DNA from: Corallincola holothuriorum
GTDB lineage: Bacteria > Pseudomonadota > Gammaproteobacteria > Enterobacterales > Neiellaceae
Direction: 5' to 3'
Assembly: GCF_003336225.1 (NCBI RefSeq)
Contig: NZ_QPID01000002.1
Location: 186,001-250,000 of the forward strand
Length of the DNA stretch: 64,000 nucleotides
The notes beneath the pieces are model-generated. The model saw only the letters and a list, made by a program, of their open reading frames with translations, was not told the DNA's origin and made no database searches. Shown here one piece after another: positions 49,575 through 57,862 of this stretch. The first letter of the stretch is position 1. Each line of letters opens with the position of its first letter. Made by a program: the position numbers and the translations under genes.

Positions 49575-50220
49575 TCCAGAAACGCCAGCGGCCAGTGGAA
49601 GGGCTATTCATCGTGGATTGGTGTTGTGTCACGACTGTCATAAGTTGAATCGCTGGGACATCAAACAAGCTCACGCAATTCAGCGTTGTGGTCGCTGCGG
49701 TGCCAAGATGCATCCTCGCAAACCTAATTCTTTAGCGCGTACCTGGGCTTTGTCTATCACCGCAGCGCTGTGTCTGATACCTGCCAACATTCTGCCTATT
49801 ATGACCATTATCAGTTTCGGCAAGGGGCAGTCAGACACCATCATGTCCGGTGTTATCGCTTTGATCCATTATGAGATGTACCCGATCGCGTTAGTGGTGT
49901 TTATCGCTTCGGTGGCGGTGCCCGTGATGAAGTTGTTGGGGATCTGGATACTTTGCTTGTCGGTGCAGTTTGGCTGGAATAGCAGCCCTCGGCAGCGAAC
50001 CGTGTTGTATCGGATGGTTGAATTTATTGGCAAATGGTCGATGTTAGACGTGTTTGTTATCGCCATTCTAGTTGCATTAGTTAATTTAGGGGCGCTGGCG
50101 ACGATTGAAGCTGGCCATGGCGCTACCGCATTTTGTTTGGCGGTGGTGATTACAATTTTTGCGGCTGAAAGTTTTGACAGCCGATTGATTTGGGATCAGG
50201 AAGAGAATCGCAATGAGTGA
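49558..50220 (+). CDS. LetA/PqiA-type membrane protein, C-terminal half
   Basis: Second PqiA-type module, 220 residues, with its own zinc ribbon (LCHDCHKLN and RCGRCGAKM) and four membrane segments (ALCLIPANILPIMTII). It overlaps the previous gene by 17 bases and its stop overlaps the ATG of the LetB gene by eight bases (50213-50220). So three reading frames are translationally coupled. The two halves together equal one E. coli LetA (427 residues); two-gene versions also occur in other gammaproteobacteria, from memory. Confidence 0.88.
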   Translation: MKPNTDPETPAASGRAIHRGLVLCHDCHKLNRWDIKQAHAIQRCGRCGAKMHPRKPNSLARTWALSITAALCLIPANILPIMTIISFGKGQSDTIMSGVIALIHYEMYPIALVVFIASVAVPVMKLLGIWILCLSVQFGWNSSPRQRTVLYRMVEFIGKWSMLDVFVIAILVALVNLGALATIEAGHGATAFCLAVVITIFAAESFDSRLIWDQEENRNE

Positions 50221-52945
50221 CGTTGAAAGTAATAACGACCAAAGCAATTCCGACGATATCGCCGAAGCGTTAGTTGAGAAGCGGAAAGGTATCCCTATGG
50301 TCTGGCTGTTGCCACTATTGGCGTTGGCCATTGGCGGTTGGTTGGTCTACAAAAGTATTACCGAAGCTAAGCTGCCAGTTAATATTGCTTTTGATACGGG
50401 TGAAGGGATTGTCAAAGGTAAAACCGAAGTCCGCTACAAAGGCTTTACTATCGGCGTGGTCGATGACCTGATTATGAACAAGATGCTTGATGGTGTGACC
50501 GCTGTGGTTCTGTTTGAGCGCGATGCCGAGCGCGCCCTTCGCGAGGGCACCCAGTTTTGGTTGGTTAAGCCTGAGGTCACTTTGGCCGGCGTGTCTGGTC
50601 TCGATACCCTGTTGTCTGGCAACTACATTGCCGTCGATTTGGGTGATAGTAATGGTAAGCCAGCAAAAGATTTCGTAGCCTTGCCGAAAGCGCCGCCTAT
50701 GGACGATAACACGCCGGGCCTGCATATCACTCTCTATTCGGAAACACTCGATTCTCTTGCTATAGGTTCACCGCTGTTATATCGCCAGTTGCAAGTCGGT
50801 TCAGTTACCGATTACAAGTTGGAAGAAGACGGTTCTAAGGTTAGTGTCAAAGTCCATGTTGAACCGGAATACGAAAAGCTGGTGACGAAGAAAACCCGCT
50901 TCTGGAATATCTCCGGCGTCGATATTCAGGGAGGGCTAGACGGCTTTTCTGTGGATGTCGGTTCTCTAGCAACCATCGTTGCTGGTGGTATCGCGTTTGG
51001 TGATGCTTCCGGCACTGGCGACGCCAGTGCCGCTGAAGATGGCGATACTTTCAGCCTTTTCAAAAATTTCTCTGAAGCTGAAACGGGGATCTCCGTTAAG
51101 GTTCATTTTGAAGATGCCAGCGGTATTATCGAAGATAAAACCAAGGTTAAGTTCAAAGGGCATAATATTGGTATCGTGGAGGATCTTCAGTTTAACGAGG
51201 ATCTACGTGGTGCCACAGCAGTCTTGAACCTAGACCCCATGGCCGAGCGCGCCTTGATGTCCGACACACGGTTTTGGGTGGTTCGCCCGACGTTAACCGC
51301 CGGCGCTGTGGAAGGGATGGATGCGTTACTCTCGGGGCCATATATTTCTGTCGCTCCAGCCTTAACTGGTGAAGCGACCCGTGAATTTGTTGGCTTGGAC
51401 GATGCGCCACCGATCAGTTGGGATGTGCCGGGGCTGCACCTAATTCTGAACTCACCCTCAGCCGCTTCTTTAGAACGTGGCAATCCTATCTTTTATAAGC
51501 GTATCGAAGTGGGAACAGTGCAGAGTGTCGACCTACAGGACGATGGTCAACAGGTCAATGTAACTATCTATATACACGAAAATTATCAACATCTGGTGAA
51601 TGACAAGACCCGCTTTTGGCATGCCGGCGGGGTGGATATTGAAGGCAAGCTGAGTGGCATTAAGATCCGCACCTATTCTCTTGTTTCGATGCTTTCTGGT
51701 GGTCTTGCTTTTGATACGCCGCCAACGAAAGAAGCCCCTAAGGCGGTGCGTAATGGTCACGAATTTAGTTTATTTGAAAGCTATGGTGACGCTCACGCAG
51801 ATCGTATTGATAGTCAGATAGACACCTCGGCGCCGGGTCGATATCTGGTGGTGGAAACGCCAGAGCCTGGTGGATTGCAAATTGGTGCGCCCGTTGATTA
51901 CTTGAACTTGACCGTGGGTGAGGTGATCGGGCTGGAATTAAATGACGCTAACGACGGTGTACGTGTACATCTGCGGATTGAGCCGCGCTTTGCACATCTG
52001 GTTCGTGAGGGCAGTCATTTTTGGCGTAGTGGCGGTATTGATGTCTCTGGCGATTTAAACGGCATTACGCTTCGTACGCCTTCATTGGCTGCGCTGGTTC
52101 TGGGGGGGGTTAGTTTTGATACACCGAAAGAGCACCTGCAGTCGGCATTGGCGAAAAATGGAGCCACCTACCTGCTGGCTGATAGCTACAAAGCTGCTCA
52201 TGAAAAAGGACTAGAGATCAGTATTAAGTTTGCCGACGGTGTCGGTCTTAAAGCCGGATCAGAGCTCAAGCTTGAGGGGATGGTGATTGGTCGGGTTAAA
52301 AAGGTCACACTGGATGATTCCCTATCAGGTATTAACGCTGTGGTGTTGGTAGAAAAATACGCCGAGCAGATTGCCCGTCATGGCAGCCAGTTTTGGATCG
52401 TGCAACCGCACCTAGGGCTGGTTGAAACCTCCAATTTAGATACGCTGATTAGCGGTGTCTATGTGCAGACGATACCGGGTGACGGTGAGCAACGATTGAG
52501 CTTTGAAGGGTTGCAAAGGGCGCCGCAGCGAACACTGACTGCTGAAGGTCTGAATGTTGTGATCAAAACGCCGCGCCTGAACTCGATGAAACGCGGTGAT
52601 CCTGTGCTCTATCGTCAAGTGGAAGTTGGTGAAGTCATGGGATACGAGTTGGCAGATACCGCTGATCATGTGCGGGTGTTTGTAAATATTCGTCCCCGTT
52701 ACCAAGCTTTGGTGCGTGATAACTCAGTGTTTTGGAGCGCATCAGGTATTAATGTCGATGCCGGTATTTTTAGTGGCGTTAAGATCCAGACTGAATCGTT
52801 GGAAAGCATTCTGGCTGGGGGTATCGCGTTTGCGACACCTGAGCAGCCTGGTAAGCAAGCCGCGGATGGCGATAGCTTTATGTTGCGTGCCGAAGCCGAT
52901 GAAGCTTGGCTGAAGTGGGCGCCAACGATTGCTTTGGACAGATAA
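50213..52945 (+). CDS. letB: LetB, seven-MCE-domain lipid tunnel protein
   Basis: Inner-membrane-anchored periplasmic protein that forms a lipid tunnel toward the outer membrane. It has 910 residues: a membrane segment (about 29-46) followed by seven MCE domains starting near residues 58, 165, 290, 395, 540, 655 and 770, each with a GxxVRYKGxxIG or GxPxxYRQxxVG-like core. Seven domains match E. coli LetB (YebT) and exclude PqiB, which has three. The ATG overlaps the LetA-C stop. folK follows three bases after its stop. Confidence 0.92.
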   Translation: MSDVESNNDQSNSDDIAEALVEKRKGIPMVWLLPLLALAIGGWLVYKSITEAKLPVNIAFDTGEGIVKGKTEVRYKGFTIGVVDDLIMNKMLDGVTAVVLFERDAERALREGTQFWLVKPEVTLAGVSGLDTLLSGNYIAVDLGDSNGKPAKDFVALPKAPPMDDNTPGLHITLYSETLDSLAIGSPLLYRQLQVGSVTDYKLEEDGSKVSVKVHVEPEYEKLVTKKTRFWNISGVDIQGGLDGFSVDVGSLATIVAGGIAFGDASGTGDASAAEDGDTFSLFKNFSEAETGISVKVHFEDASGIIEDKTKVKFKGHNIGIVEDLQFNEDLRGATAVLNLDPMAERALMSDTRFWVVRPTLTAGAVEGMDALLSGPYISVAPALTGEATREFVGLDDAPPISWDVPGLHLILNSPSAASLERGNPIFYKRIEVGTVQSVDLQDDGQQVNVTIYIHENYQHLVNDKTRFWHAGGVDIEGKLSGIKIRTYSLVSMLSGGLAFDTPPTKEAPKAVRNGHEFSLFESYGDAHADRIDSQIDTSAPGRYLVVETPEPGGLQIGAPVDYLNLTVGEVIGLELNDANDGVRVHLRIEPRFAHLVREGSHFWRSGGIDVSGDLNGITLRTPSLAALVLGGVSFDTPKEHLQSALAKNGATYLLADSYKAAHEKGLEISIKFADGVGLKAGSELKLEGMVIGRVKKVTLDDSLSGINAVVLVEKYAEQIARHGSQFWIVQPHLGLVETSNLDTLISGVYVQTIPGDGEQRLSFEGLQRAPQRTLTAEGLNVVIKTPRLNSMKRGDPVLYRQVEVGEVMGYELADTADHVRVFVNIRPRYQALVRDNSVFWSASGINVDAGIFSGVKIQTESLESILAGGIAFATPEQPGKQAADGDSFMLRAEADEAWLKWAPTIALDR

Positions 52946-52948
52946 TCG

Positions 52949-53446
52949 GTGTCGAGTTATTACCTATGTAGCATCGGTAGCAACATTGATCCAGAGTTAC
53001 ATGTCGAGCAGGTAATCACTGAGTTGGTGACACGCTTTGGGCGTGTCACCCTTAGCCCGTTTATCTATACCGACCCTGTAGGGATCGCAAGCCAGCGCCG
53101 CTTCCTGAATGCGTTGTTTTGGTTTAATACCGCACAGCCCGAGGGAGCGGTCAAAGCCCAGTTTAATGCATTGGAAAAGAGTCACGGTCGTGACCGCTCT
53201 GATTCAGAGCGAAGTGTGAAAGACCGCACCTTAGACTTAGATATTATCGCGGTGTCTGCAACGCCTCAGTTTGAGGCACCATCAGAAAGCTACTTGCAAC
53301 CCATTGTGCAGAGCCTATTTGCAGACCAAGCGCTGCCAGTAGGGGTGGAGTTTGCCGAGTTGAACGTTGCCGGTTTAAAGCTCGGCAACCGAGCGACCGC
53401 CGTCGACCTGGATCCGACTACCCGTCATATATCGATTAGCGATTAA
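52949..53446 (+). CDS. folK: 2-amino-4-hydroxy-6-hydroxymethyldihydropteridine pyrophosphokinase
   Basis: HPPK of the folate pathway, transferring pyrophosphate to the pterin. It has 165 residues, typical. Signatures are SIGSNIDPELH at the N-terminus, and the DRTLDLDII magnesium-binding motif, with GRDRSDSERSVK before it. GTG 52949 is the start, three bases after the letB stop, so it is the last gene of that operon. It converges with folM: the two coding regions overlap by 72 bases, so the transcripts are antisense at their ends. Confidence 0.88.
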   Translation: MSSYYLCSIGSNIDPELHVEQVITELVTRFGRVTLSPFIYTDPVGIASQRRFLNALFWFNTAQPEGAVKAQFNALEKSHGRDRSDSERSVKDRTLDLDIIAVSATPQFEAPSESYLQPIVQSLFADQALPVGVEFAELNVAGLKLGNRATAVDLDPTTRHISISD

Positions 53447-54121
53447 CATTGCTAGTGCTTGCCAGATAGGCTCAAATCCGCCCTCTTGCGCCAGTGGTGT
53501 TTTGGCTAATATACGCTGTTTATACTCATCATCATGGCTATCGAGAAACATGATAGGCCCAGGCTCTATGGTATTGACCCTGATTTGGGGAGCCAAACTG
53601 CGGGCATAAGATTGGCAGAGGTTATCTAGCCCGGCTTTGGTTGCGCAGTAGGTAGCAAGCGCAGGGTTGGGATGATGAATATAGATATCAGTGATGGCGA
53701 CGATAGACGGGTTATCCGCTTTAACTAACAGTGCTTTGAGCTGCTCTGTGAGCAGCGCTGGCGCAAGCATATGCACGTGATAGAACTCGGTAAACTGTGT
53801 GGCCATCTCTTTTGCGGTGCTGGCAGTTTCAGCAAACGCAGATGCGTTGTGTAATAGTAAACTGAGCATTGAGCAACGTTCGTTGACCCACTCTGACAAA
53901 GCGTTGATTTGAGCCGGTTGTGTAAAGTCTGCTTGAAAAAGCTCCGCGCCGTCGCGCTCTAGTTGTTCAAGTTCCGCTGAACGACTGCGGTAGTGCCCTA
54001 ATACCCGATAGCCCTGCTGTAATAGCTGCTTCGCGATAAACAGCCCTAATCTTCTGCCGCAACCGGTGACTAACGCGACCGGAGGGTTACTTTGCTTGCT
54101 GTTGATTGATGGGTTAATCAT
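53375..54121 (-). CDS. folM: Dihydromonapterin reductase FolM
   Basis: Short-chain dehydrogenase reducing dihydromonapterin or dihydrofolate, 248 residues. The NADPH loop is VTGCGRRLG with the arginines favouring NADPH, and the catalytic YCATKAG motif is present. The [10 protein letters not shown] and GSRIQVDGG end match FolM. Its ATG overlaps the end of the upstream hybrid-kinase gene by eight bases, and its 3' end overlaps folK by 72 bases in antisense. It shares a unit with the sensor genes, which is unusual. Confidence 0.9.
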   Translation of the reverse strand: MINPSINSKQSNPPVALVTGCGRRLGLFIAKQLLQQGYRVLGHYRSRSAELEQLERDGAELFQADFTQPAQINALSEWVNERCSMLSLLLHNASAFAETASTAKEMATQFTEFYHVHMLAPALLTEQLKALLVKADNPSIVAITDIYIHHPNPALATYCATKAGLDNLCQSYARSLAPQIRVNTIEPGPIMFLDSHDDEYKQRILAKTPLAQEGGFEPIWQALAMLIANRYMTGSRIQVDGGRSVAEL

Positions 54122-56981
54122 CAGTTTGTACCGACTCCGACGCTAAATATTGCGAGATGGCACTGAGCTGATCGGGCATTAACTGTTCGAGTCGCTCCCG
54201 TTGCAACGCTATTTTTTGCTCCTCGCCGATTTGCTTTAGGTCTTGTTCAAAGTCTCTACACAGCTCATAAAGCGCAGTTAATCCAAGATTGCCGGCGACA
54301 CCTTTAATTGCATGCATCTGCTTCCTTGCGCCATCGTTATCACCACAGCGCAAGAGTTCGTTAACCTGTTCTGCAAGTGAGCTGTAATGATCGAGAAACA
54401 TCTGTAACGCTTGCAGGTACACCGTTTTATTGCCTAACAGTGTGGCCAAACCATCTTGGCTGTTGAGCAGAGCTTCATCGAAGGCAGGCTCATTGGCCGT
54501 GGTCGATGATGGCGGCGCTTGTGTTGTCGATTGATCGTCGCTGGTACTGGTTATGTTCGACTTTGCTGGAAGCCAGCGGCTGAGGGTGGTGAATAGCTGG
54601 CGCTGGCAGATCGGCTTGGCGATGTGGTCATCCATGCCTGCGGCTAAACATTTTTCTCGATCACCTTTCATCGCATTCGCTGTCATCGCCAAGATGGGGA
54701 GTTTGCGGTGTTGGCTATCACTGCGAATGGCGCGAGTTGCCTCGTAACCATCCATCTCTGGCATCTGAATATCCATTAGCACGGCATCGAAGTGATGGTT
54801 TTGTACCATACAGACGGCTTCTGTACCGTTATTGGCAACCGCAACATCGGCGCCACAGCAAGCCAGAAGTTCCCGCGCCACTTGCTGATTAATCGGGTTG
54901 TCTTCCGCCAATAGTAGGTTGTAACCGCGCAGATCCGGCTGCTCGATCTGGTTACCATTGCTGTTCGCGATGGCGTTTGGGGCGACTTTTTTAGCCCCTT
55001 TCAGCTCCATCAATGTGTCAAATAGGGAGGATGTGTTGAGTGGCTTAACCAAGGTAGCCGCTGCGCCTGCCTGTATCGCTTTTTCCTGTAAACCTTCTCG
55101 GCCATAGGCGGTCACTAAAACCACCGTCGGCGTTAGCTTATGAGTTGCCATCTGCTGGATCTCGGCACAGGCTTGAATGCCATCCATGCCGGGCATTTTA
55201 TAATCCATCAAGATCAGATCGTACTGCTGGTCACTAAGTTGTAAGTGAGACAGGGCGGCCTCGGCACTATCCAAGGCATACGCTCTCATCTTTAAGCTTG
55301 CTAACATCTCAGTCAGTGTGATCCGAGCAGCATCGTTGTCATCGACCACCAATACATTCAGCGCGTTCAGTACTTTTGGTGGCTCGAGTTGATGTTGCCC
55401 CTGCATGGGTAACGGGAAAGTGGCGGTAAAGTGGAAGCAACTACCTTGGCCAAATTCACTTTCTACCCAGATTTCTCCACCCATCATTTCAACCAAGCGT
55501 CGACTGATCGCTAATCCTAGCCCCGTTCCGCCAAACTTTCGGGTGGTAGAGTTGTCTGCTTGGGAAAAGGTATCGAACAGCTTACTCTGTTGTTGTTGGG
55601 TGAGGCCGATACCGGTATCGCGTACAGAGAAATGAAGTTGCGCGACCTCTTGGTCGCAGTTGTCACATTGAATGACAACCTCGATCTCGCCCTCTGAAGT
55701 GAACTTCACTGCGTTATTACACAGGTTGATTAGTATTTGCCCTAGTCGTAATGGATCGCCAACAAGTGCCTGTGGCACATTGGGGTGGCAACGAAATATC
55801 AATTCGAGCCCTTTCTGTTCTGCGATCAGGGAGACCATGTTGGAAAGGTTGTCCAATATGTCGATCACTTCAAAGGGGATGGTCTCCATGTCCAGTTTAC
55901 CCGCCTCGATTTTAGAGAAATCGAGAATATCGTTCAGGATGCCGAGTAACGTCGAGGCGGAAACCTTCACTTTTTTAAGGTAGTCGAACTGCTTTTCATC
56001 CAACTCGGTGCGTAGTGCCAGATCCGTTAATCCAATAATTGCGTTCATCGGTGTTCGGATCTCATGGCTCATGTTAGCCAGGAACTCCCCTTTGGCTAAA
56101 CTCGCTTGTTCTGCTTCATCTTTGGCGCTGTGAAGCAGCTGGTTGGTTTGTTCTAACTCAACAGTGCGCTGGGTTACTCTGGCTTCCAGATCCTCGTTAA
56201 GGTCGCGTAGGGCATCTTCGGCGCTTTGTCTGGCTGTGACTTCGGCGCGTGCCGTGTCTCTCGCTTCTTCCAGTTGGCTTACTTGGATATCGATACGATG
56301 AATCAGGCGATTAAACGCTTGTGCAAGTTGGCTAAGCTCAAGGTTGCCTTGCAATTGTTGCAGTTGGTTGGGCAGATCTTGATGATCTTGGCGCTGGCTT
56401 AAGCGGGCGACATGTTCGGTAAAAGCTTTCAGTGGCTTATGTAGGCGTGTCTTGATGACTAATAGTGCTACGGTGAGGATCAGCAGCAGGCTGATGATCG
56501 AGTTAGTGATCACATAGCTGGCACGTTCGAGGATTAACTCCGATACCCACTCATCATCAGCATAAATCACCAGGTGACCCAGCGGCGTGTCTTGTCGCTG
56601 CTGATTAAAATAGAGAGGTAGCGTCCGCGGCGTCAATGTTGCTAGTTGTTGTGACGTGGAGTAGGAGGTTTCACCGACCTCGGCGATACGGTGGCCGTCA
56701 AAATCGATCACTTCTACCCCTTCAACATAGGGCAGATTATAGAGCCCGACGAGCTGGGCGTTCATCAAGGCTTCATCGTAGGTCCAGAGGGACTTAGCAA
56801 TACCTGGACCGAAGCTCTCGAGAATACCGCTGACTAGCTCTTCGAGGCGGTCGGTGGTGCTGGCATGGGAAACCGTCAATTGGATAGAGATGGTTATGGC
56901 GGCTACTGCTAGATAAGCGCCAAAAATCATCTTGATGACTTGGGTTGCCATCGACTGCTTGGGATGCGAACGATCTACCAT
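54114..56981 (-). CDS. Hybrid sensor histidine kinase with two receivers and HPt
   Basis: A 955-residue membrane kinase. Two membrane segments (about 14-32 and 155-175) frame a periplasmic sensor region. A HAMP domain and a long coiled coil follow. The kinase core has His306 ([13 protein letters not shown]). Receiver 1 has Asp593 ([13 protein letters not shown]), receiver 2 Asp737 ([13 protein letters not shown]) and the HPt has His890 ([10 protein letters not shown]). All phosphorelay residues are present, so it could pass phosphate on to an unlinked regulator. The upstream gene encodes a periplasmic binding protein, likely the input. It overlaps folM by eight bases. Confidence 0.92.
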   Translation of the reverse strand: MVDRSHPKQSMATQVIKMIFGAYLAVAAITISIQLTVSHASTTDRLEELVSGILESFGPGIAKSLWTYDEALMNAQLVGLYNLPYVEGVEVIDFDGHRIAEVGETSYSTSQQLATLTPRTLPLYFNQQRQDTPLGHLVIYADDEWVSELILERASYVITNSIISLLLILTVALLVIKTRLHKPLKAFTEHVARLSQRQDHQDLPNQLQQLQGNLELSQLAQAFNRLIHRIDIQVSQLEEARDTARAEVTARQSAEDALRDLNEDLEARVTQRTVELEQTNQLLHSAKDEAEQASLAKGEFLANMSHEIRTPMNAIIGLTDLALRTELDEKQFDYLKKVKVSASTLLGILNDILDFSKIEAGKLDMETIPFEVIDILDNLSNMVSLIAEQKGLELIFRCHPNVPQALVGDPLRLGQILINLCNNAVKFTSEGEIEVVIQCDNCDQEVAQLHFSVRDTGIGLTQQQQSKLFDTFSQADNSTTRKFGGTGLGLAISRRLVEMMGGEIWVESEFGQGSCFHFTATFPLPMQGQHQLEPPKVLNALNVLVVDDNDAARITLTEMLASLKMRAYALDSAEAALSHLQLSDQQYDLILMDYKMPGMDGIQACAEIQQMATHKLTPTVVLVTAYGREGLQEKAIQAGAAATLVKPLNTSSLFDTLMELKGAKKVAPNAIANSNGNQIEQPDLRGYNLLLAEDNPINQQVARELLACCGADVAVANNGTEAVCMVQNHHFDAVLMDIQMPEMDGYEATRAIRSDSQHRKLPILAMTANAMKGDREKCLAAGMDDHIAKPICQRQLFTTLSRWLPAKSNITSTSDDQSTTQAPPSSTTANEPAFDEALLNSQDGLATLLGNKTVYLQALQMFLDHYSSLAEQVNELLRCGDNDGARKQMHAIKGVAGNLGLTALYELCRDFEQDLKQIGEEQKIALQRERLEQLMPDQLSAISQYLASESVQTDD

Positions 56982-56994
56982 AGGGGATTAAACC

Positions 56995-57801
56995 TTATTT
57001 AAGATAACGTGAGACTAACTCTCGATAGCGACCAGAGCTATGAAGTATGGCTAGTCCAGCATTAAAATCGTTACGTAGCTGTTCATCCTTGAAGCTCACT
57101 TGGAATTGAGCGGCGGCAGGAAAAATCGGGTGTACAACCAAAGCATCGCTCGTATTGAAATTGTTATCTAACTCACTCGTAAGCGCTTTAAACACGTTAA
57201 GTTCAATGATGATCACATCGGCCCTGTCTTGCCAAAACATTTTTACGGCTTGGATCGGATTGGGCAGCTCTAAATAGCGGGCCGGTATCGGGTCGTTCTG
57301 GCGCCTTGCAGGTGCGTAAAGTGAGGCGAAATCAACCCCTAACTGTTGATAGGTATTTTGACTGGTGACCACGCTGATGGCGAGCAGCTCGTCCATTTTG
57401 TTGATGGTTAGTTGCTGTTTCTGTTTGGATAGCGCGACATAGCGATAAGCGATAAAGGGTAATGAGTAGTAAGCGCCATTAGGACTTTCCTGTACGCCTG
57501 CTGCAGCGTCAGTACCGTCACCAATTAGCACCTGATTAAGGCGTCGACTGGAGACCTGAAATGATTCAAAGGTATGGCCTTTGTAAGCAAAGGCTTCCTT
57601 GAGCACTGCTAGCTCAAGTCCGCGCTTGCCGCCAGCCATGATGTAAGGAGGGCGGTCTTCGCCAACCGCGAGCATAAGATGCGAAGCGCTGGCGATCTGA
57701 GAGAGCGCCAGTAGTGCGGGTAATAACAACCAGGCCAACCTGGGCGCAAGGTCGGAGCTAGAAGTCATGGCAAAAAGGCGTCTGAGCAAGTTAACCCTCA
57801 A
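56995..57801 (-). CDS. Periplasmic substrate-binding protein (PBPb/SBP_bac_3 type)
   Basis: A 268-residue secreted protein (start may be TTG 57801 or 57789, or ATG 57768; no strong ribosome site for any but GAGGG lies before 57789). The hydrophobic part LAWLLLPALLALSQIASAS is the signal peptide. The mature part has VGEDRPPYIM and GLELAVLKEAF, then FWQDRADVIIIELNVF, as in the type 3 amino-acid-binding fold. There is no ABC transporter nearby; instead the hybrid kinase follows 13 bases later, so it probably presents its ligand to that sensor. Confidence 0.82.
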   Translation of the reverse strand: MRVNLLRRLFAMTSSSDLAPRLAWLLLPALLALSQIASASHLMLAVGEDRPPYIMAGGKRGLELAVLKEAFAYKGHTFESFQVSSRRLNQVLIGDGTDAAAGVQESPNGAYYSLPFIAYRYVALSKQKQQLTINKMDELLAISVVTSQNTYQQLGVDFASLYAPARRQNDPIPARYLELPNPIQAVKMFWQDRADVIIIELNVFKALTSELDNNFNTSDALVVHPIFPAAAQFQVSFKDEQLRNDFNAGLAILHSSGRYRELVSRYLK

Positions 57802-57862
57802 AATTGAGCTGTCAGCCGACGGCGAACGTGGCTGACAGCATACAATAGGCTCAGGCTGACTG

